Notes: generated by a model not told the origin, from the letters alone. Positions 1 to 9,051 are shown, counted from the first letter of the stretch. The stretch is DNA of 14,898 nt from an uncultured Bacilli bacterium (GCA_947624475.1 CANQKK010000007.1:1-14898), one strand, 5' to 3'. Numbers and translations are program-made.

Positions 1-27
1 CTCAAAAATTGCCATAACTTGCTAAAC

Positions 28-57
28 ATTATATCACATTGAATTATTTTTTTTAAA
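28..57 (-). promoter_or_regulatory. Possible promoter reading out of the left edge
   Basis: On the minus strand TATAAT (28-33) with TG in the extended position lies 18 bases from TTTAAA (52-57). An ATG at 13-15 opens MAIFE to the window edge, but no ribosome binding site precedes it, so the downstream gene start is uncertain. The rest of 1-112 is A/T-rich with no clear terminator for the hypothetical gene. Confidence 0.35.
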
Positions 58-112
58 TAAAATATAAATATTTTCTAAAAAATAGTATTTAAAAATAATT
101 AGTAAAAGAATA

Positions 113-517
113 TTAAATAAAAAATTTCATCAAAATTTCTTTTATATCTTTATTTAAAAATTTCTTTATGATGTCACTTTTTTCACTATTTTTATTTGTT
201 TTTAGAAGTGCTCCTATTAGATGAAGCATACTATCACAATTTCCATCTTTATATAACTTGTAACACTCTTCTATATTTATATAAATAACATTGTCGTTTT
301 CTTCAAAAGAGTTATTTCCAAATATATAGCCCTTAAATCTATTTTTGTGATTATTATCAAATATATTTAAGATAATATTATTTTTAACAATTTTATATTG
401 TATATATACATCATCACCTTTTTTCAAGTTATATCCAAAAACCTCGTTTACAAAGTCATTTAATATTCCATTATTCATAAATTCAATTAACGACAATCTA
501 AACATTTCATCATTCAT
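113..517 (-). CDS. Hypothetical protein, 134 aa
   Basis: I do not recognise this protein. It is predicted soluble, without a signal peptide or membrane helix, and rich in Asn, Lys, Ile and Phe. Its middle (KGDDVYIQYKIVKNNIILNI... to NVIYINIEE) looks like beta-strands, framed by helices at the N-terminus (FRLSLIEFMNNG) and the C-terminus (SDIIKKFLNKDIKEILMKFF). Two cysteines (ECYKLYKDGNCDS) are ten residues apart, without a metal motif. The ATG at 517 follows GGTGG at short spacing, like the AGGTGG before polC. It has its own strong promoter and lies after the polA-mutM terminator, so it is a single-gene unit and context gives no functional clue. The strong promoter and ribosome site support a real gene. 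Confidence 0.75.
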   Translation of the reverse strand: MNDEMFRLSLIEFMNNGILNDFVNEVFGYNLKKGDDVYIQYKIVKNNIILNIFDNNHKNRFKGYIFGNNSFEENDNVIYINIEECYKLYKDGNCDSMLHLIGALLKTNKNSEKSDIIKKFLNKDIKEILMKFFI

Positions 518-534
518 AATACCACCAATTAAAA

Positions 535-562
535 ATTATCACATAACAAATCATAATGTCAA
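535..562 (-). promoter_or_regulatory. Near-consensus promoter of the 134-aa hypothetical gene
   Basis: On the minus strand a perfect TTGACA (557-562) is followed after 16 bases by GATAAT (535-540), preceded by TG in the extended -10 position (TGTGATAAT). It sits directly after the polA-mutM terminator and about 20 bases before the start codon, and is among the strongest sigma-A-type promoters in the window. Confidence 0.75.
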
Positions 563-566
563 TAAT

Positions 567-594
567 TAAAAGAAAAAGTAACCAAATAGGTTAC
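567..594 (-). terminator. Rho-independent terminator of polA-mutM
   Basis: The stem GTAACC / GGTTAC (578-583 with 589-594, 5-nt loop) is followed on the minus strand by TTTTTCTTTT. The stem is short but the U-rich tail is good, and it lies 17 bases past the mutM stop. Confidence 0.75.
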
Positions 595-611
595 ATATTA
601 CTTAAAAATCA

Positions 612-1433
612 TTATTTTTGACAATTTTCACAATAATAAGTTCCTCTACCCCCTACTCTAGTTTTAACAATATTCTCTCCGCACTTTGGACATTTACCTT
701 TATCTTTTCCATGAACTAAAAGTTCTTCCTGAAACAAACCGTGAACGCCATCTACCGAACTATATGTTCTAATAGTGGTTCCTCCCTTTTTAATAGCCTC
801 TCCGAGTACTTCTTTTGTATACTTAATAATATTCTTTGCATCCTTTTCAGTAATATCACATGCCCTCTTTAGAGGATTAATTTTACATAAAAAGAGAATT
901 TCATCAGCATAAATATTACCAATACCCACAATTATTCCTTGGTCTAAGAGGACGCTCTTTATAGGAAGTCTCTTTTTTTTATATTTATTCAAAAGATATC
1001 CACTCGTCAAATTTTCATCCCAAGGTTCTAGTCCGAGTTCTTTTAAAGGACCAATATTTAAAATATTTTCCTTTTCTATAAGATACATCTTTCCAAATTT
1101 TCTTGTATCCATGTATCTTAATTGTTCATTACTGTCCAAATTAAATATAACATGCTCATGTTTTAAAATTTTATCATCTTTAAATTTAAAGAAATATTTT
1201 CCTTCCATTCTAAGATGCGAAAGAAGATAAAAATCATCTAAATCAAATATCAAAAATTTTCCTCTTCTTTTCATATCATTAATCATTTGATTTTTAATCT
1301 TTAAAGCAAAATTTTCAACATCGGGATAAGCAATTATATTATCATAAATAATTTTTGCATCAACAATCTTTTTCCCTTTTAATCTTAATTTTAAAGATTC
1401 TTTAACTGTTTCTACTTCTGGAAGTTCTGGCAT
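612..1433 (-). CDS. mutM: Formamidopyrimidine-DNA glycosylase (Fpg/MutM)
   Basis: MutM removes 8-oxoguanine and formamidopyrimidines and cuts the abasic site by beta,delta-elimination, leaving a gap that PolA can fill. The 273-aa protein begins MPELPEVET with the catalytic proline (P2) and E3, has the conserved lysine K59 (RRGKFLIF), a helix-two-turn-helix region (LLDQGIIVGIGNIYADEIL), and a C-terminal zinc finger with C248, C251, C268, C271 and the lesion-contacting R263 in GGRGTYYC. All key residues are present. AGGTGA (1440-1445) six bases before the ATG overlaps the polA stop, so the two genes are cotranscribed and probably coupled, an arrangement common in Bacilli. A terminator follows its TAA. 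Confidence 0.97.
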   Translation of the reverse strand: MPELPEVETVKESLKLRLKGKKIVDAKIIYDNIIAYPDVENFALKIKNQMINDMKRRGKFLIFDLDDFYLLSHLRMEGKYFFKFKDDKILKHEHVIFNLDSNEQLRYMDTRKFGKMYLIEKENILNIGPLKELGLEPWDENLTSGYLLNKYKKKRLPIKSVLLDQGIIVGIGNIYADEILFLCKINPLKRACDITEKDAKNIIKYTKEVLGEAIKKGGTTIRTYSSVDGVHGLFQEELLVHGKDKGKCPKCGENIVKTRVGGRGTYYCENCQK

Positions 1434-1443
1434 AACTAATCAC

Positions 1444-4071
1444 CTACTTTGCTTCGTACCAATTTTTTCCCATTTCTATATCTACATCTAGTGGAACAGA
1501 TAATTTAAAAGCATTAACCATTTTATTGTAGACAATATCTTTAACTACATCAACTTCTTCTTCATAGACATTAAATATAAGTTCATCGTGTACCTGAAGA
1601 ATCATTTTACTTTTAATATTTTTCTTCTCAAATTCCTCATTGATATCGACCATCGCTTTTTTCAAAATATCCGAAGCTGACCCTTGAATAGGAGTATTAA
1701 GAGCCATCCTCTCTCCCATTGATCTTACTGCATAATTAGAACTTTTAAGTTCGTAAATAAATCTCTTTCTATTCGTAATCGTTTTGACATAGCCATTTAA
1801 TTTAGCCTCTTCTATTTCTTTATTCATATAATCTTTAACGCCAGGATAAGTAGCAAAATACTTATTAATAAATTCTTTTGCTTCCTTAACAGGAATACCT
1901 AGGTCTTCTGCCAATCCAAAACTACTAATACCATATAGTATCCCAAAATTAACGGCCTTTGCTTGTCTTCTCATATTTTTTGTTACTCCTTCAAGAGGCA
2001 CCTTAAAAATATCCATCGCCGTCTTTGTATGAATATCAATATTATTATTGAAAGCATTTATTAAATCCTTAACCCCTGATAAATGAGCAAAAACTCTAAG
2101 TTCAATTTGTGAATAATCCGCTGACATAATAATTGATTTATCCTCCGGCAAAAAAGCCTTTCTTATTAATCTTCCATATTCACTACGCATCGGAATATTC
2201 TGTAAATTAGGTTCAATTGAAGAAAGTCTGCCAGTTCTTGTTAACGTTTGCGTATAAATAGTATGAATTTTACCATCTTCTCTAATCGTTCCTATAATTC
2301 CCTCTATATATGTTGAATAAAGTTTTGCAAGAACACGATACTCCAAAATATTCTTAACTATCGGATAATCAGAAAGTTTTTTAAGAACATCGACATCAGT
2401 AACATACCCAACTTTGTTCTTTTTAGCGAATGGAAGTTTAAGTTTATCAAAAAGTACCTCTCCTAGTTGTTTAGGAGAATTAATATTAAATTCACACCCT
2501 GCATAATTATAAATATCCTTTGTAATAAGTTCTAGTTTAATTTTAATTTCTTCTCCCATCTCTTCAAGAACTTCTTTTTTTACAGTAATTCCCTGTATTT
2601 CCATCTTTGCAAGAATATTAGCAATAGGCATCTCAATATTATAAAATAAACTAGTTATTCCCTCATTTTCTATTTTTAAAGTTAGTTCTTCCTTAGTATC
2701 ATAGATAAATTTTGCCTTTAAAATCGATCTTCTAGCAATTTCTTCATCATCTATTACTTCCTTTTTATTATAAGAAGGAATATCATAATCAAATTGTTTA
2801 GCCAAATAACTTATGTCATCCTTAAGTTCATAATTTAGAAGATATGCTCCTATCATTGTATCAAAACATAAATTTTTAATCTTTATACCATATCTATTAA
2901 ATATAACTAGCAATTTCTTTAAATCATAAGTATACTTAACATCCTTACCATTTAATAGTTCGATATTATCTTTAAATACTTCAAAAGGAATAAAGCAAGA
3001 TAATTTTTTGTTATATAAAGATATTCCAATAATTTTTACTTCATGATAATTTCCATTAGTAGTTTCTATGTAGATAGAAGTATCTTCATCAATTACTACA
3101 TCATCAATATTTGTAATAATATTAAGTTCAATTTTACCATTTATTTTATCATCACTATCTAAAATTTGTTCTTTTTCATTATCATCACTACTATCCAAAT
3201 TTTTTATTTTATTATCTAATCTTTTAAGTAATGATTTAAATTCTAAATCTTCATAAATTTTCCTAAGTTTACCTATATTGATCTTATTATATTTTAAATC
3301 ATTTAAAGTAATATCCAAAGGTACATCACGATATATAGTAACGAGGTCTCTACTGTAATAAGCATCTTCTTCCCCATCAATTAATTTATTAAAAGTAGCA
3401 CCTTTTATTTTTTCTACATTCTCATAAATACCATCCAATGAACCATATTCTTGAATTAATTTAATCGCAGTTTTCTCTCCGATACCCTTAACACCTGGTA
3501 TATTATCAGAAGCATCTCCCATAAGAGATTTCAAATCGATCATTTTGATAGGTTCAAATCCGTACATATCCTTAAATGTCTTCTTATCCATTATAATATG
3601 GTCTTTCATTCTAAGAAGTTTAACCGTTGTTTCATCACTAATTAACTGAAGTAAATCCTTGTCGCTACTTACAATTAAAGATTCAAAATTATCGTCATTC
3701 TCTGTCCATTTAGAAATTGTTCCAATAATATCATCTGCTTCGTATCCTACGCATTCCAAATATTTAATTCCCATTGCAGTAAGAATATCTTTTGCTATCG
3801 GAAATTGAAGTTTCAAATCATCGGGAGTTTCCTTTCTTCCTCCTTTATAATTCTCATATTTTTCATGTCTAAAAGTCTTGCCAATATCAAAAGCCACCAT
3901 AATATATTTAGGATTTTCATCGGTAATAATTTTATTCATCATATTGACAAATCCATATAGTCCATTAGTAGGAAATCCCTTACTGTTTCTCATGACATTT
4001 CCTGTATAAGCAGTTGCATAATAACTTCTAAAAAGTAAATTATTTCCATCTACTAAAACTATTTTTTCCAT
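1444..4071 (-). CDS. polA: DNA polymerase I
   Basis: PolA removes RNA primers and fills gaps in replication and excision repair. The 875-aa product has the 5'-3' exonuclease domain (1-290: VLVDGNNLLFRSYYA, YEADDIIGT, SSDKDLLQL, GDASDNIPGVKGIGEKTA), a central domain of the 3'-5' exonuclease fold (about 330-480) and the polymerase domain: motif A SADYSQIELR with D652, motif B RRQAKAVNFGILYG with the O-helix Lys and Phe, motif C VHDELIF with D829. In the central domain YIETT stands where active enzymes have D-x-E, so proofreading is probably lost, as in Bacillus PolA. I chose the ATG at 4071: AGGTGA (4076-4081) precedes it and MEKIVLVDGNN matches the family start, unlike the upstream ATG at 4119. 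It runs into mutM with a 10-base gap. Confidence 0.98.
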   Translation of the reverse strand: MEKIVLVDGNNLLFRSYYATAYTGNVMRNSKGFPTNGLYGFVNMMNKIITDENPKYIMVAFDIGKTFRHEKYENYKGGRKETPDDLKLQFPIAKDILTAMGIKYLECVGYEADDIIGTISKWTENDDNFESLIVSSDKDLLQLISDETTVKLLRMKDHIIMDKKTFKDMYGFEPIKMIDLKSLMGDASDNIPGVKGIGEKTAIKLIQEYGSLDGIYENVEKIKGATFNKLIDGEEDAYYSRDLVTIYRDVPLDITLNDLKYNKINIGKLRKIYEDLEFKSLLKRLDNKIKNLDSSDDNEKEQILDSDDKINGKIELNIITNIDDVVIDEDTSIYIETTNGNYHEVKIIGISLYNKKLSCFIPFEVFKDNIELLNGKDVKYTYDLKKLLVIFNRYGIKIKNLCFDTMIGAYLLNYELKDDISYLAKQFDYDIPSYNKKEVIDDEEIARRSILKAKFIYDTKEELTLKIENEGITSLFYNIEMPIANILAKMEIQGITVKKEVLEEMGEEIKIKLELITKDIYNYAGCEFNINSPKQLGEVLFDKLKLPFAKKNKVGYVTDVDVLKKLSDYPIVKNILEYRVLAKLYSTYIEGIIGTIREDGKIHTIYTQTLTRTGRLSSIEPNLQNIPMRSEYGRLIRKAFLPEDKSIIMSADYSQIELRVFAHLSGVKDLINAFNNNIDIHTKTAMDIFKVPLEGVTKNMRRQAKAVNFGILYGISSFGLAEDLGIPVKEAKEFINKYFATYPGVKDYMNKEIEEAKLNGYVKTITNRKRFIYELKSSNYAVRSMGERMALNTPIQGSASDILKKAMVDINEEFEKKNIKSKMILQVHDELIFNVYEEEVDVVKDIVYNKMVNAFKLSVPLDVDIEMGKNWYEAK

Positions 4072-4166
4072 AATATCACCTAAACTCTCTATAACAATTG
4101 TACCAAAAAAAAAGGACAAAATAAAGTTCTTTGCATTATTTTATCCTATATTGCTTTTTTTAATGT

Positions 4167-4342
4167 AACTATTCAGACTCTAGATAACACAAAATTAATA
4201 TAATTTTGATTTTTCCTTTATTTTAAAAGAAAAATACATATTTATAATTTTTTTAAAAATGATTTTATTTCTATATAGAAAATCATAAATCCCTTTATTT
4301 ATAGGAAGTTTACTTTTTTTAATATTGATAGTCTGAATAGTT
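4167..4342. repeat. 13-bp inverted repeats flanking an AT-rich core in the polC-polA gap
   Basis: AACTATTCAGACT (4167-4179) and its exact reverse complement (4330-4342) frame about 150 bases of almost pure A/T without a reading frame of note. The tract TTGCTTTTT also occurs just outside the left arm (4151-4159) and across the right end (4341-4349). No adjoining target-site duplication or transposase is visible. The core holds a further 8-bp stem (4259-4266 with 4279-4286). It may be a small non-autonomous element relic, or a structured RNA region at the end of the polC transcript. Confidence 0.5.
4255..4286 (-). terminator. Weak candidate terminator of polC
   Basis: The stem ATGATTTT / AAAATCAT (4279-4286 with 4259-4266, 12-nt loop) is followed on the minus strand by TTTT. 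It is the only hairpin with a T-tract found between polC and polA. With an almost all-A/T stem, 120 bases past the stop, it is a tentative call. Confidence 0.3.
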
Positions 4343-4357
4343 GCTTTTTAATTAGTA

Positions 4358-4405
4358 AAATTATTTCCCGGGAAATAATTTAAGTACGATTTTGGGAAAT
4401 AATTT
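4358..4405. repeat. 24-bp perfect palindrome plus a third 12-bp half-site at the polC stop
   Basis: The 12-mer GGGAAATAATTT occurs at 4370-4381 and 4394-4405 in direct orientation and inverted at 4358-4369, so 4358-4381 is a perfect palindrome with CCCGGG at its centre. The outer copy touches the polC TAG (4406-4408), and the two direct copies are 24 bases apart. As RNA the palindrome could fold, but only TTTT and no longer U-tract follows, so it is a poor terminator. Three half-sites at regular spacing could suit a dimeric DNA-binding protein. Confidence 0.7.
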
Positions 4406-7400
4406 CTAAAATAAAGTTAACTGACTAGTTTCAGGTAATCCATTAAAGATACCCATCGAGCGCATTTTATCGATGAGAGTCTGCGACACTTTACATCTTG
4501 TTTGAAAATCCTCGATACTGATAAAAGGACTTTTCAATGCTTCAGACTCAATATTCTTAGCGACAACATCTCCGAGGCCATCTATTGTTATAAAAGGTGG
4601 AAGAAGAGTATTATCATCTTTTACAGTAAAGGTAAGAGCCTTACATTTATATAAATCAAAGTTTGTAATTTTAATTTTTCTTGCTGACATTTCTAGTGCA
4701 ACCTTAAGACATTCAGAGACTCCATTATCTTTATTAGTAGCATCATATCCTTTATTTTCAATTTCTATAAGAGCACTTTTTATAGCGTCGTATCCCTTTA
4801 TCATTGCCTCGATATTAAAATCCGTTGCCTTAGTTGAAAACCACGAAGCATAAAAGTAAATTGGCATATGTACTTTGTACCAAGCAATTCTAAAAGCACT
4901 AATTACATAAGCGGCCGCATGAGCCTTTGGGAACATATACTTAATCTTAAAACAACTATCAATAAACCAATCTTCGATACCAGCGTTCTTCATAATATCT
5001 CTAAATTGATTCCATGTCTCTGCATCTTTACTTGCTTTACCCTTACGGACAAATTCCATTATTTTAAATGCTTTAATTGGCTCGACGCCATGATACATTA
5101 AATATACCATTATATCGTCACGACAACCAATAACTTCTTTAAAAGGAACGACGTTATTAATAATAAGGTCTCTAGCATTTCCAAGCCATACGTCAGTACC
5201 ATGTGAAAGACCTGATATTTTAATAAGCTCCGCAAATGTCTTCGGTTTTGTTTCTGCGACCATACCAATAGTAAAAGGAGTACCAAATTCTGGAATACCA
5301 AGTGTTCCCGTCTCACACATAATCTGTTCGTTAGTTACACCAAGTGCTTTAGTCGAAGTAAATATACTCATTGTCTCCTTATCATCTAGTGGTACCTTTA
5401 AAATATCCGTACCTGATAAATCTTGAATTAAACGAAGTTGTGTCGGATCAGAGTGACCTAAAATATCAAGTTTTAACAAATCTTGGTCGATAGCATGATA
5501 ATCAAAATGTGTCGTTCTCCATGCACTAGTTACATCTTCCGCAGGAAATTGGAACGGTGTAAAATCCGAAACGTCCATATAATCCGGAACTACGACAATA
5601 CCACCAGGATGTTGTCCCGTTGTTCTCTTAACTCCCGTACATCCCATAGCAAGCCTTTCAATTTCGCATGATCTCTTTCCAACAATTCCTTTTGTTTCAA
5701 GGTAGCCTCTAACAAAACCAAAAGCCGTCTTCTCTGCGACAGTACCGATAGTTCCCGCACGGTAAACATTATCGACTCCAAATAACACCTTTGTATATTC
5801 GTGAGCGGACGCCTGATTCAAATCCGAAAAATTAAGGTCGATATCTGGAACTTTATCTGCATTAAATCCTAAGAAAGTCGCAAAAGGCATATCCTGTCCA
5901 TCTTTATACATATCTTCTCCGCACTTTGGACATTTCATATCAGGCAAATCAAATCCACTCGAATAAGTAGCACCAAGTTCTTCACCCTTTTCATCTTTAA
6001 ACACACTATTTTTACATTTTAGACATCTGTAGTGGGCAGGTAGTGGATTAACTTCGGTAATTCCCATCATCGTAGCCACAAAAGAAGAACCAACCGAACC
6101 TCTAGAACCAACTAAATATCCATCATCATTCGAGTGCTTAACTAGCCTTTGGGCAATCAAATATATTGGGTCAAAGCCACCTCCGATAATACCTCCAAGG
6201 GCCTTTTTAACCTTTTTCTCTACCTTATCATCAGTAATCTCACCATCTTCGTCCTGCCACTTTTCTTTAATATAATTAGAAATGAGAGTTTTAACAGCAT
6301 CAAATCCCTCTAAGACCGTTTTATGAAGACTATTAAAAATCATCTTAGTAAGTTCATCTTCTCCAATACTCGGATTTTCCATACGATATTTTTCTTCGTA
6401 ACACTTGTAGACAATATCGCCATATAATTCTTTAGCAATTCTCTCTTCAATATTGAGAGGAAGTGGATCTCCATACCACTCTCTAGCCTTATCATAGACA
6501 AGATCTGTAACCACTCTCGGACAGTCTAAGTAAGATTTTCCATCATCACTTTTAACTCGTGGCGAAAAAGGAATACCCCCCGTATCTATAATAACCTCGA
6601 TTTCCTCGGCCATATCCAGAACCTTATTCGTATTAGTAACGACAATTTCATAAGCCAAATCATCTCCAAGAAAACTAAAGTCATCTAACATTTCTCTCGT
6701 TGTCCTAAAATGCTGTGAAGGAATATTTTTAATCTTACTTTTAGCAAGCGGATGTCTTCCCCCACCAGGTACTTTTTGATTAACAATAATTTCTCGGTAA
6801 ATTTTATCTTCCCTTAAAAAATGATGTACATCTCCCGTTGCCACGATGATTTTACCAGCCTCTTTAGTAGCATCAACTATTTTTCTAATATGATTTCTAA
6901 TCTCTCCTTCACTACCAAAATCACCAGTTTGAAGTAAATGGCCGTATACCTCTGGAGGCTGAACTTCTACATAGTCATAAAAATTAATAATATTAGTAAG
7001 TTCTTCACCCTCCTTACTTCTAGCCTCAATAAAAATCTCACTTTCGTAGCAGCCACTTCCAATAATAAGTCCCTCTCTAAGTTCATTAAGTTTACTTCGT
7101 AGAATTCTAGGACTTTTATATAAATAAGTCGTATTAGCAAGTGAAATAATTTTAAATAAATTCTTAAGTCCTTTCTTATTGAGTGCAATAGCATTAAAAT
7201 GAAAAGTACGACCAAATTTATAAATTTCATCTTTAGATACCAACTTATCTAAATCACAGATAGTCTTAAAATTTTGCATAGCAAGTTTTTGAAGCATTTT
7301 ATGAAATACGAGGGCCGTTCCCTCAGCATCGTAGTCCGCTCTATGATGTGCATCCTCATCCCATGGAACATTATATCTTTTAACCAAAGCCGATAGGCCA

Positions 7401-9025
7401 TGTCTCGAATAACCAGTATCTAATGTTCTAGATAATTCCAAAGTATCGATAACAGTATTAGAAAACTCTCCCAAACTATATTTCTTCATTGCCATTTCTA
7501 TAAAAGAAATATCAAACTTAGCATTGTGAGCGACCATCGGTAAGTCTCCTGCCCACTTCAAAAATTTCTCAGTTACCGTCTTTTCATCATCTTTTCCCTT
7601 AACCATTTCATCAGTTATATATGTAAGAGCAGTAATCTTATCAGGAATGTGTCTTTTTGGATCAATTAACTCATCAAATCTATCGACAATTACCCCTTCG
7701 CATATTTTTACTGCACCAATTTCGATCATTTGGTCTTCTCCGCCGGCATTAAATCCTGTTGTTTCTGTATCAAAAACCACGTAAGTAGATTTCATCAAGT
7801 CCCTATCATCAGGTCTAATAACAATATTTACCGTATCATCTACCAAAGTAAGTTCCGTTCCATAAAGCCCCTTAAAATGTTTACTTGGGTCTTCTATTTT
7901 TTTATTATACGAAGAAATAATACCATAAGCAATTGGAAAAGCCTGACAACCACTGTGGTCTGTAATAGCAACACCCCTGTACCCCATGTTGATACATTTA
8001 CTCACAAGTTCACAGGTATGTTTACCCAAGTCAACTTTCGTAATACCATCCATTTGACTCATCATCGTATGAGCATGAAGTTCTACCCTTTTAACCTCCT
8101 CTTTATCTTCTAACTTATTCACTACTGGTGTCTCTATCTTTTCTATATCTCTATATCTCGTCATAAAAACAAGTTCATTAGCATACTTATCCATTTGCAC
8201 TTTACCATAGAAGTTATACCAAGACTTCTCTTTTAGTAAATCCTTAATTCTTATATATTCTTCCTCGTCTTTTGTAAACATTTTAACATAGATGCTATCA
8301 TTATTATCAGTAACTTTAAGAGTAATAACTTTATATCCACTCCTAGATTCAAACATATCAATACCAAAAATCATGCCTTCGATAGTAATATTATCAACTT
8401 CGAACAAAATATCCTTAATTGGCGTAACTGTAGTATCCTTCTTCGGTTTAAAATATTTTTTCTCATCTTTTTTAACTTCACTTACAGTGCTTTTCTTTGG
8501 AAATACAGAAGAAACTTCCACAATTTTTTCTTTCTCAATTTCCGAAAGAATCTCATTTTCCTTATCTTCTGTTAATACTATATCTAGTTTCAAATTAAAG
8601 CCATATCTATATAACGATTTATTAATAAATTCTTTCTTCTCCATTATATAAGTATATTCAGCCTTATTATATACCCCTAAAATTAATTTATTATTTTGCC
8701 TAATAAATTTCCTTCCCACGAAACATTTATATTTTACACTATCACTTACTAATTCATTAATCAAATATTCAAAATAGTCTTCTAAGTAATCACTATCATC
8801 TTGCGCCTTAATAACAATACTAATATCTTTAATACTCTTAAAAGTATTCTTAAGTTTATTTGATAATTCATTATAAATATATACAGGTAAAATCTTATCG
8901 TTATTAATAATAAATTCCCATAAATTATTCTTATCATAAACGACGATTTTATCTATAGAAGCATTTTCTAAATAATTACTATCCATATTAATTTGTTCCA
9001 ATAATTTTTTCATTTTATCCTGCAT
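4406..9025 (-). CDS. polC: DNA polymerase III alpha subunit, PolC type (with built-in 3'-5' exonuclease)
   Basis: PolC is the replicative DNA polymerase of low-GC Gram-positive bacteria. The 1539-aa product shows an N-terminal domain (1-200), an OB fold (about 208-290), the start of the split PHP domain (VELHAHTMMSQMDG, about 313), and an inserted DnaQ-type proofreading exonuclease (about 412-575: VFDTETTG, HNAKFD, HRADYD, all catalytic acids present). After the rest of PHP come GSRGSVGSSF (about 972), a four-Cys zinc motif (CLKC...CPKC, about 998-1033), PDIDLNF with the catalytic aspartates (about 1056), and LKLDILGH. The C-terminus QLTLF matches the sliding-clamp binding peptide. It is about 100 residues longer than the roughly 1440-aa Bacillus form, mostly because of a charged insert at residues 868-942. 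AGGTGG lies four bases before the ATG. It starts after the terminated suf unit and is probably transcribed alone. Confidence 0.98.
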   Translation of the reverse strand: MQDKMKKLLEQINMDSNYLENASIDKIVVYDKNNLWEFIINNDKILPVYIYNELSNKLKNTFKSIKDISIVIKAQDDSDYLEDYFEYLINELVSDSVKYKCFVGRKFIRQNNKLILGVYNKAEYTYIMEKKEFINKSLYRYGFNLKLDIVLTEDKENEILSEIEKEKIVEVSSVFPKKSTVSEVKKDEKKYFKPKKDTTVTPIKDILFEVDNITIEGMIFGIDMFESRSGYKVITLKVTDNNDSIYVKMFTKDEEEYIRIKDLLKEKSWYNFYGKVQMDKYANELVFMTRYRDIEKIETPVVNKLEDKEEVKRVELHAHTMMSQMDGITKVDLGKHTCELVSKCINMGYRGVAITDHSGCQAFPIAYGIISSYNKKIEDPSKHFKGLYGTELTLVDDTVNIVIRPDDRDLMKSTYVVFDTETTGFNAGGEDQMIEIGAVKICEGVIVDRFDELIDPKRHIPDKITALTYITDEMVKGKDDEKTVTEKFLKWAGDLPMVAHNAKFDISFIEMAMKKYSLGEFSNTVIDTLELSRTLDTGYSRHGLSALVKRYNVPWDEDAHHRADYDAEGTALVFHKMLQKLAMQNFKTICDLDKLVSKDEIYKFGRTFHFNAIALNKKGLKNLFKIISLANTTYLYKSPRILRSKLNELREGLIIGSGCYESEIFIEARSKEGEELTNIINFYDYVEVQPPEVYGHLLQTGDFGSEGEIRNHIRKIVDATKEAGKIIVATGDVHHFLREDKIYREIIVNQKVPGGGRHPLAKSKIKNIPSQHFRTTREMLDDFSFLGDDLAYEIVVTNTNKVLDMAEEIEVIIDTGGIPFSPRVKSDDGKSYLDCPRVVTDLVYDKAREWYGDPLPLNIEERIAKELYGDIVYKCYEEKYRMENPSIGEDELTKMIFNSLHKTVLEGFDAVKTLISNYIKEKWQDEDGEITDDKVEKKVKKALGGIIGGGFDPIYLIAQRLVKHSNDDGYLVGSRGSVGSSFVATMMGITEVNPLPAHYRCLKCKNSVFKDEKGEELGATYSSGFDLPDMKCPKCGEDMYKDGQDMPFATFLGFNADKVPDIDLNFSDLNQASAHEYTKVLFGVDNVYRAGTIGTVAEKTAFGFVRGYLETKGIVGKRSCEIERLAMGCTGVKRTTGQHPGGIVVVPDYMDVSDFTPFQFPAEDVTSAWRTTHFDYHAIDQDLLKLDILGHSDPTQLRLIQDLSGTDILKVPLDDKETMSIFTSTKALGVTNEQIMCETGTLGIPEFGTPFTIGMVAETKPKTFAELIKISGLSHGTDVWLGNARDLIINNVVPFKEVIGCRDDIMVYLMYHGVEPIKAFKIMEFVRKGKASKDAETWNQFRDIMKNAGIEDWFIDSCFKIKYMFPKAHAAAYVISAFRIAWYKVHMPIYFYASWFSTKATDFNIEAMIKGYDAIKSALIEIENKGYDATNKDNGVSECLKVALEMSARKIKITNFDLYKCKALTFTVKDDNTLLPPFITIDGLGDVVAKNIESEALKSPFISIEDFQTRCKVSQTLIDKMRSMGIFNGLPETSQLTLF

Positions 9026-9051
9026 ATTACCACCTAAGTTTCCTACATATT

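Larger units (their letters stand above)
4072..4405. other. AT-rich intergenic region between polC and polA
   Basis: These 334 bases hold no credible gene on either strand. They contain the palindrome cluster at the polC stop, the 13-bp inverted repeat pair and a weak hairpin. A polA promoter should lie at the polA end; TACAAT (plus-strand ATTGTA, 4097-4102) is the best -10 candidate, but I found no convincing -35 partner. Confidence 0.6.

Noticed and set aside
4072..4119. Upstream in-frame ATG for polA at 4119 (adds MSFFFGTIVIESLGDI)
   Set aside because: No ribosome site precedes it, while the ATG at 4071 has AGGTGA at the right distance and matches the family N-terminus.
4167..4342. Calling the inverted-repeat block an insertion sequence
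   Set aside because: There is no transposase, no adjoining target-site duplication, and the block is only 176 bases, so it is reported only as a repeat.
7730..8113. A 127-codon plus-strand open frame opposite polC, and other plus-strand frames over 60 codons
   Set aside because: They lie entirely inside well-supported minus-strand genes and show no recognisable domains; they are antisense shadows of coding sequence.
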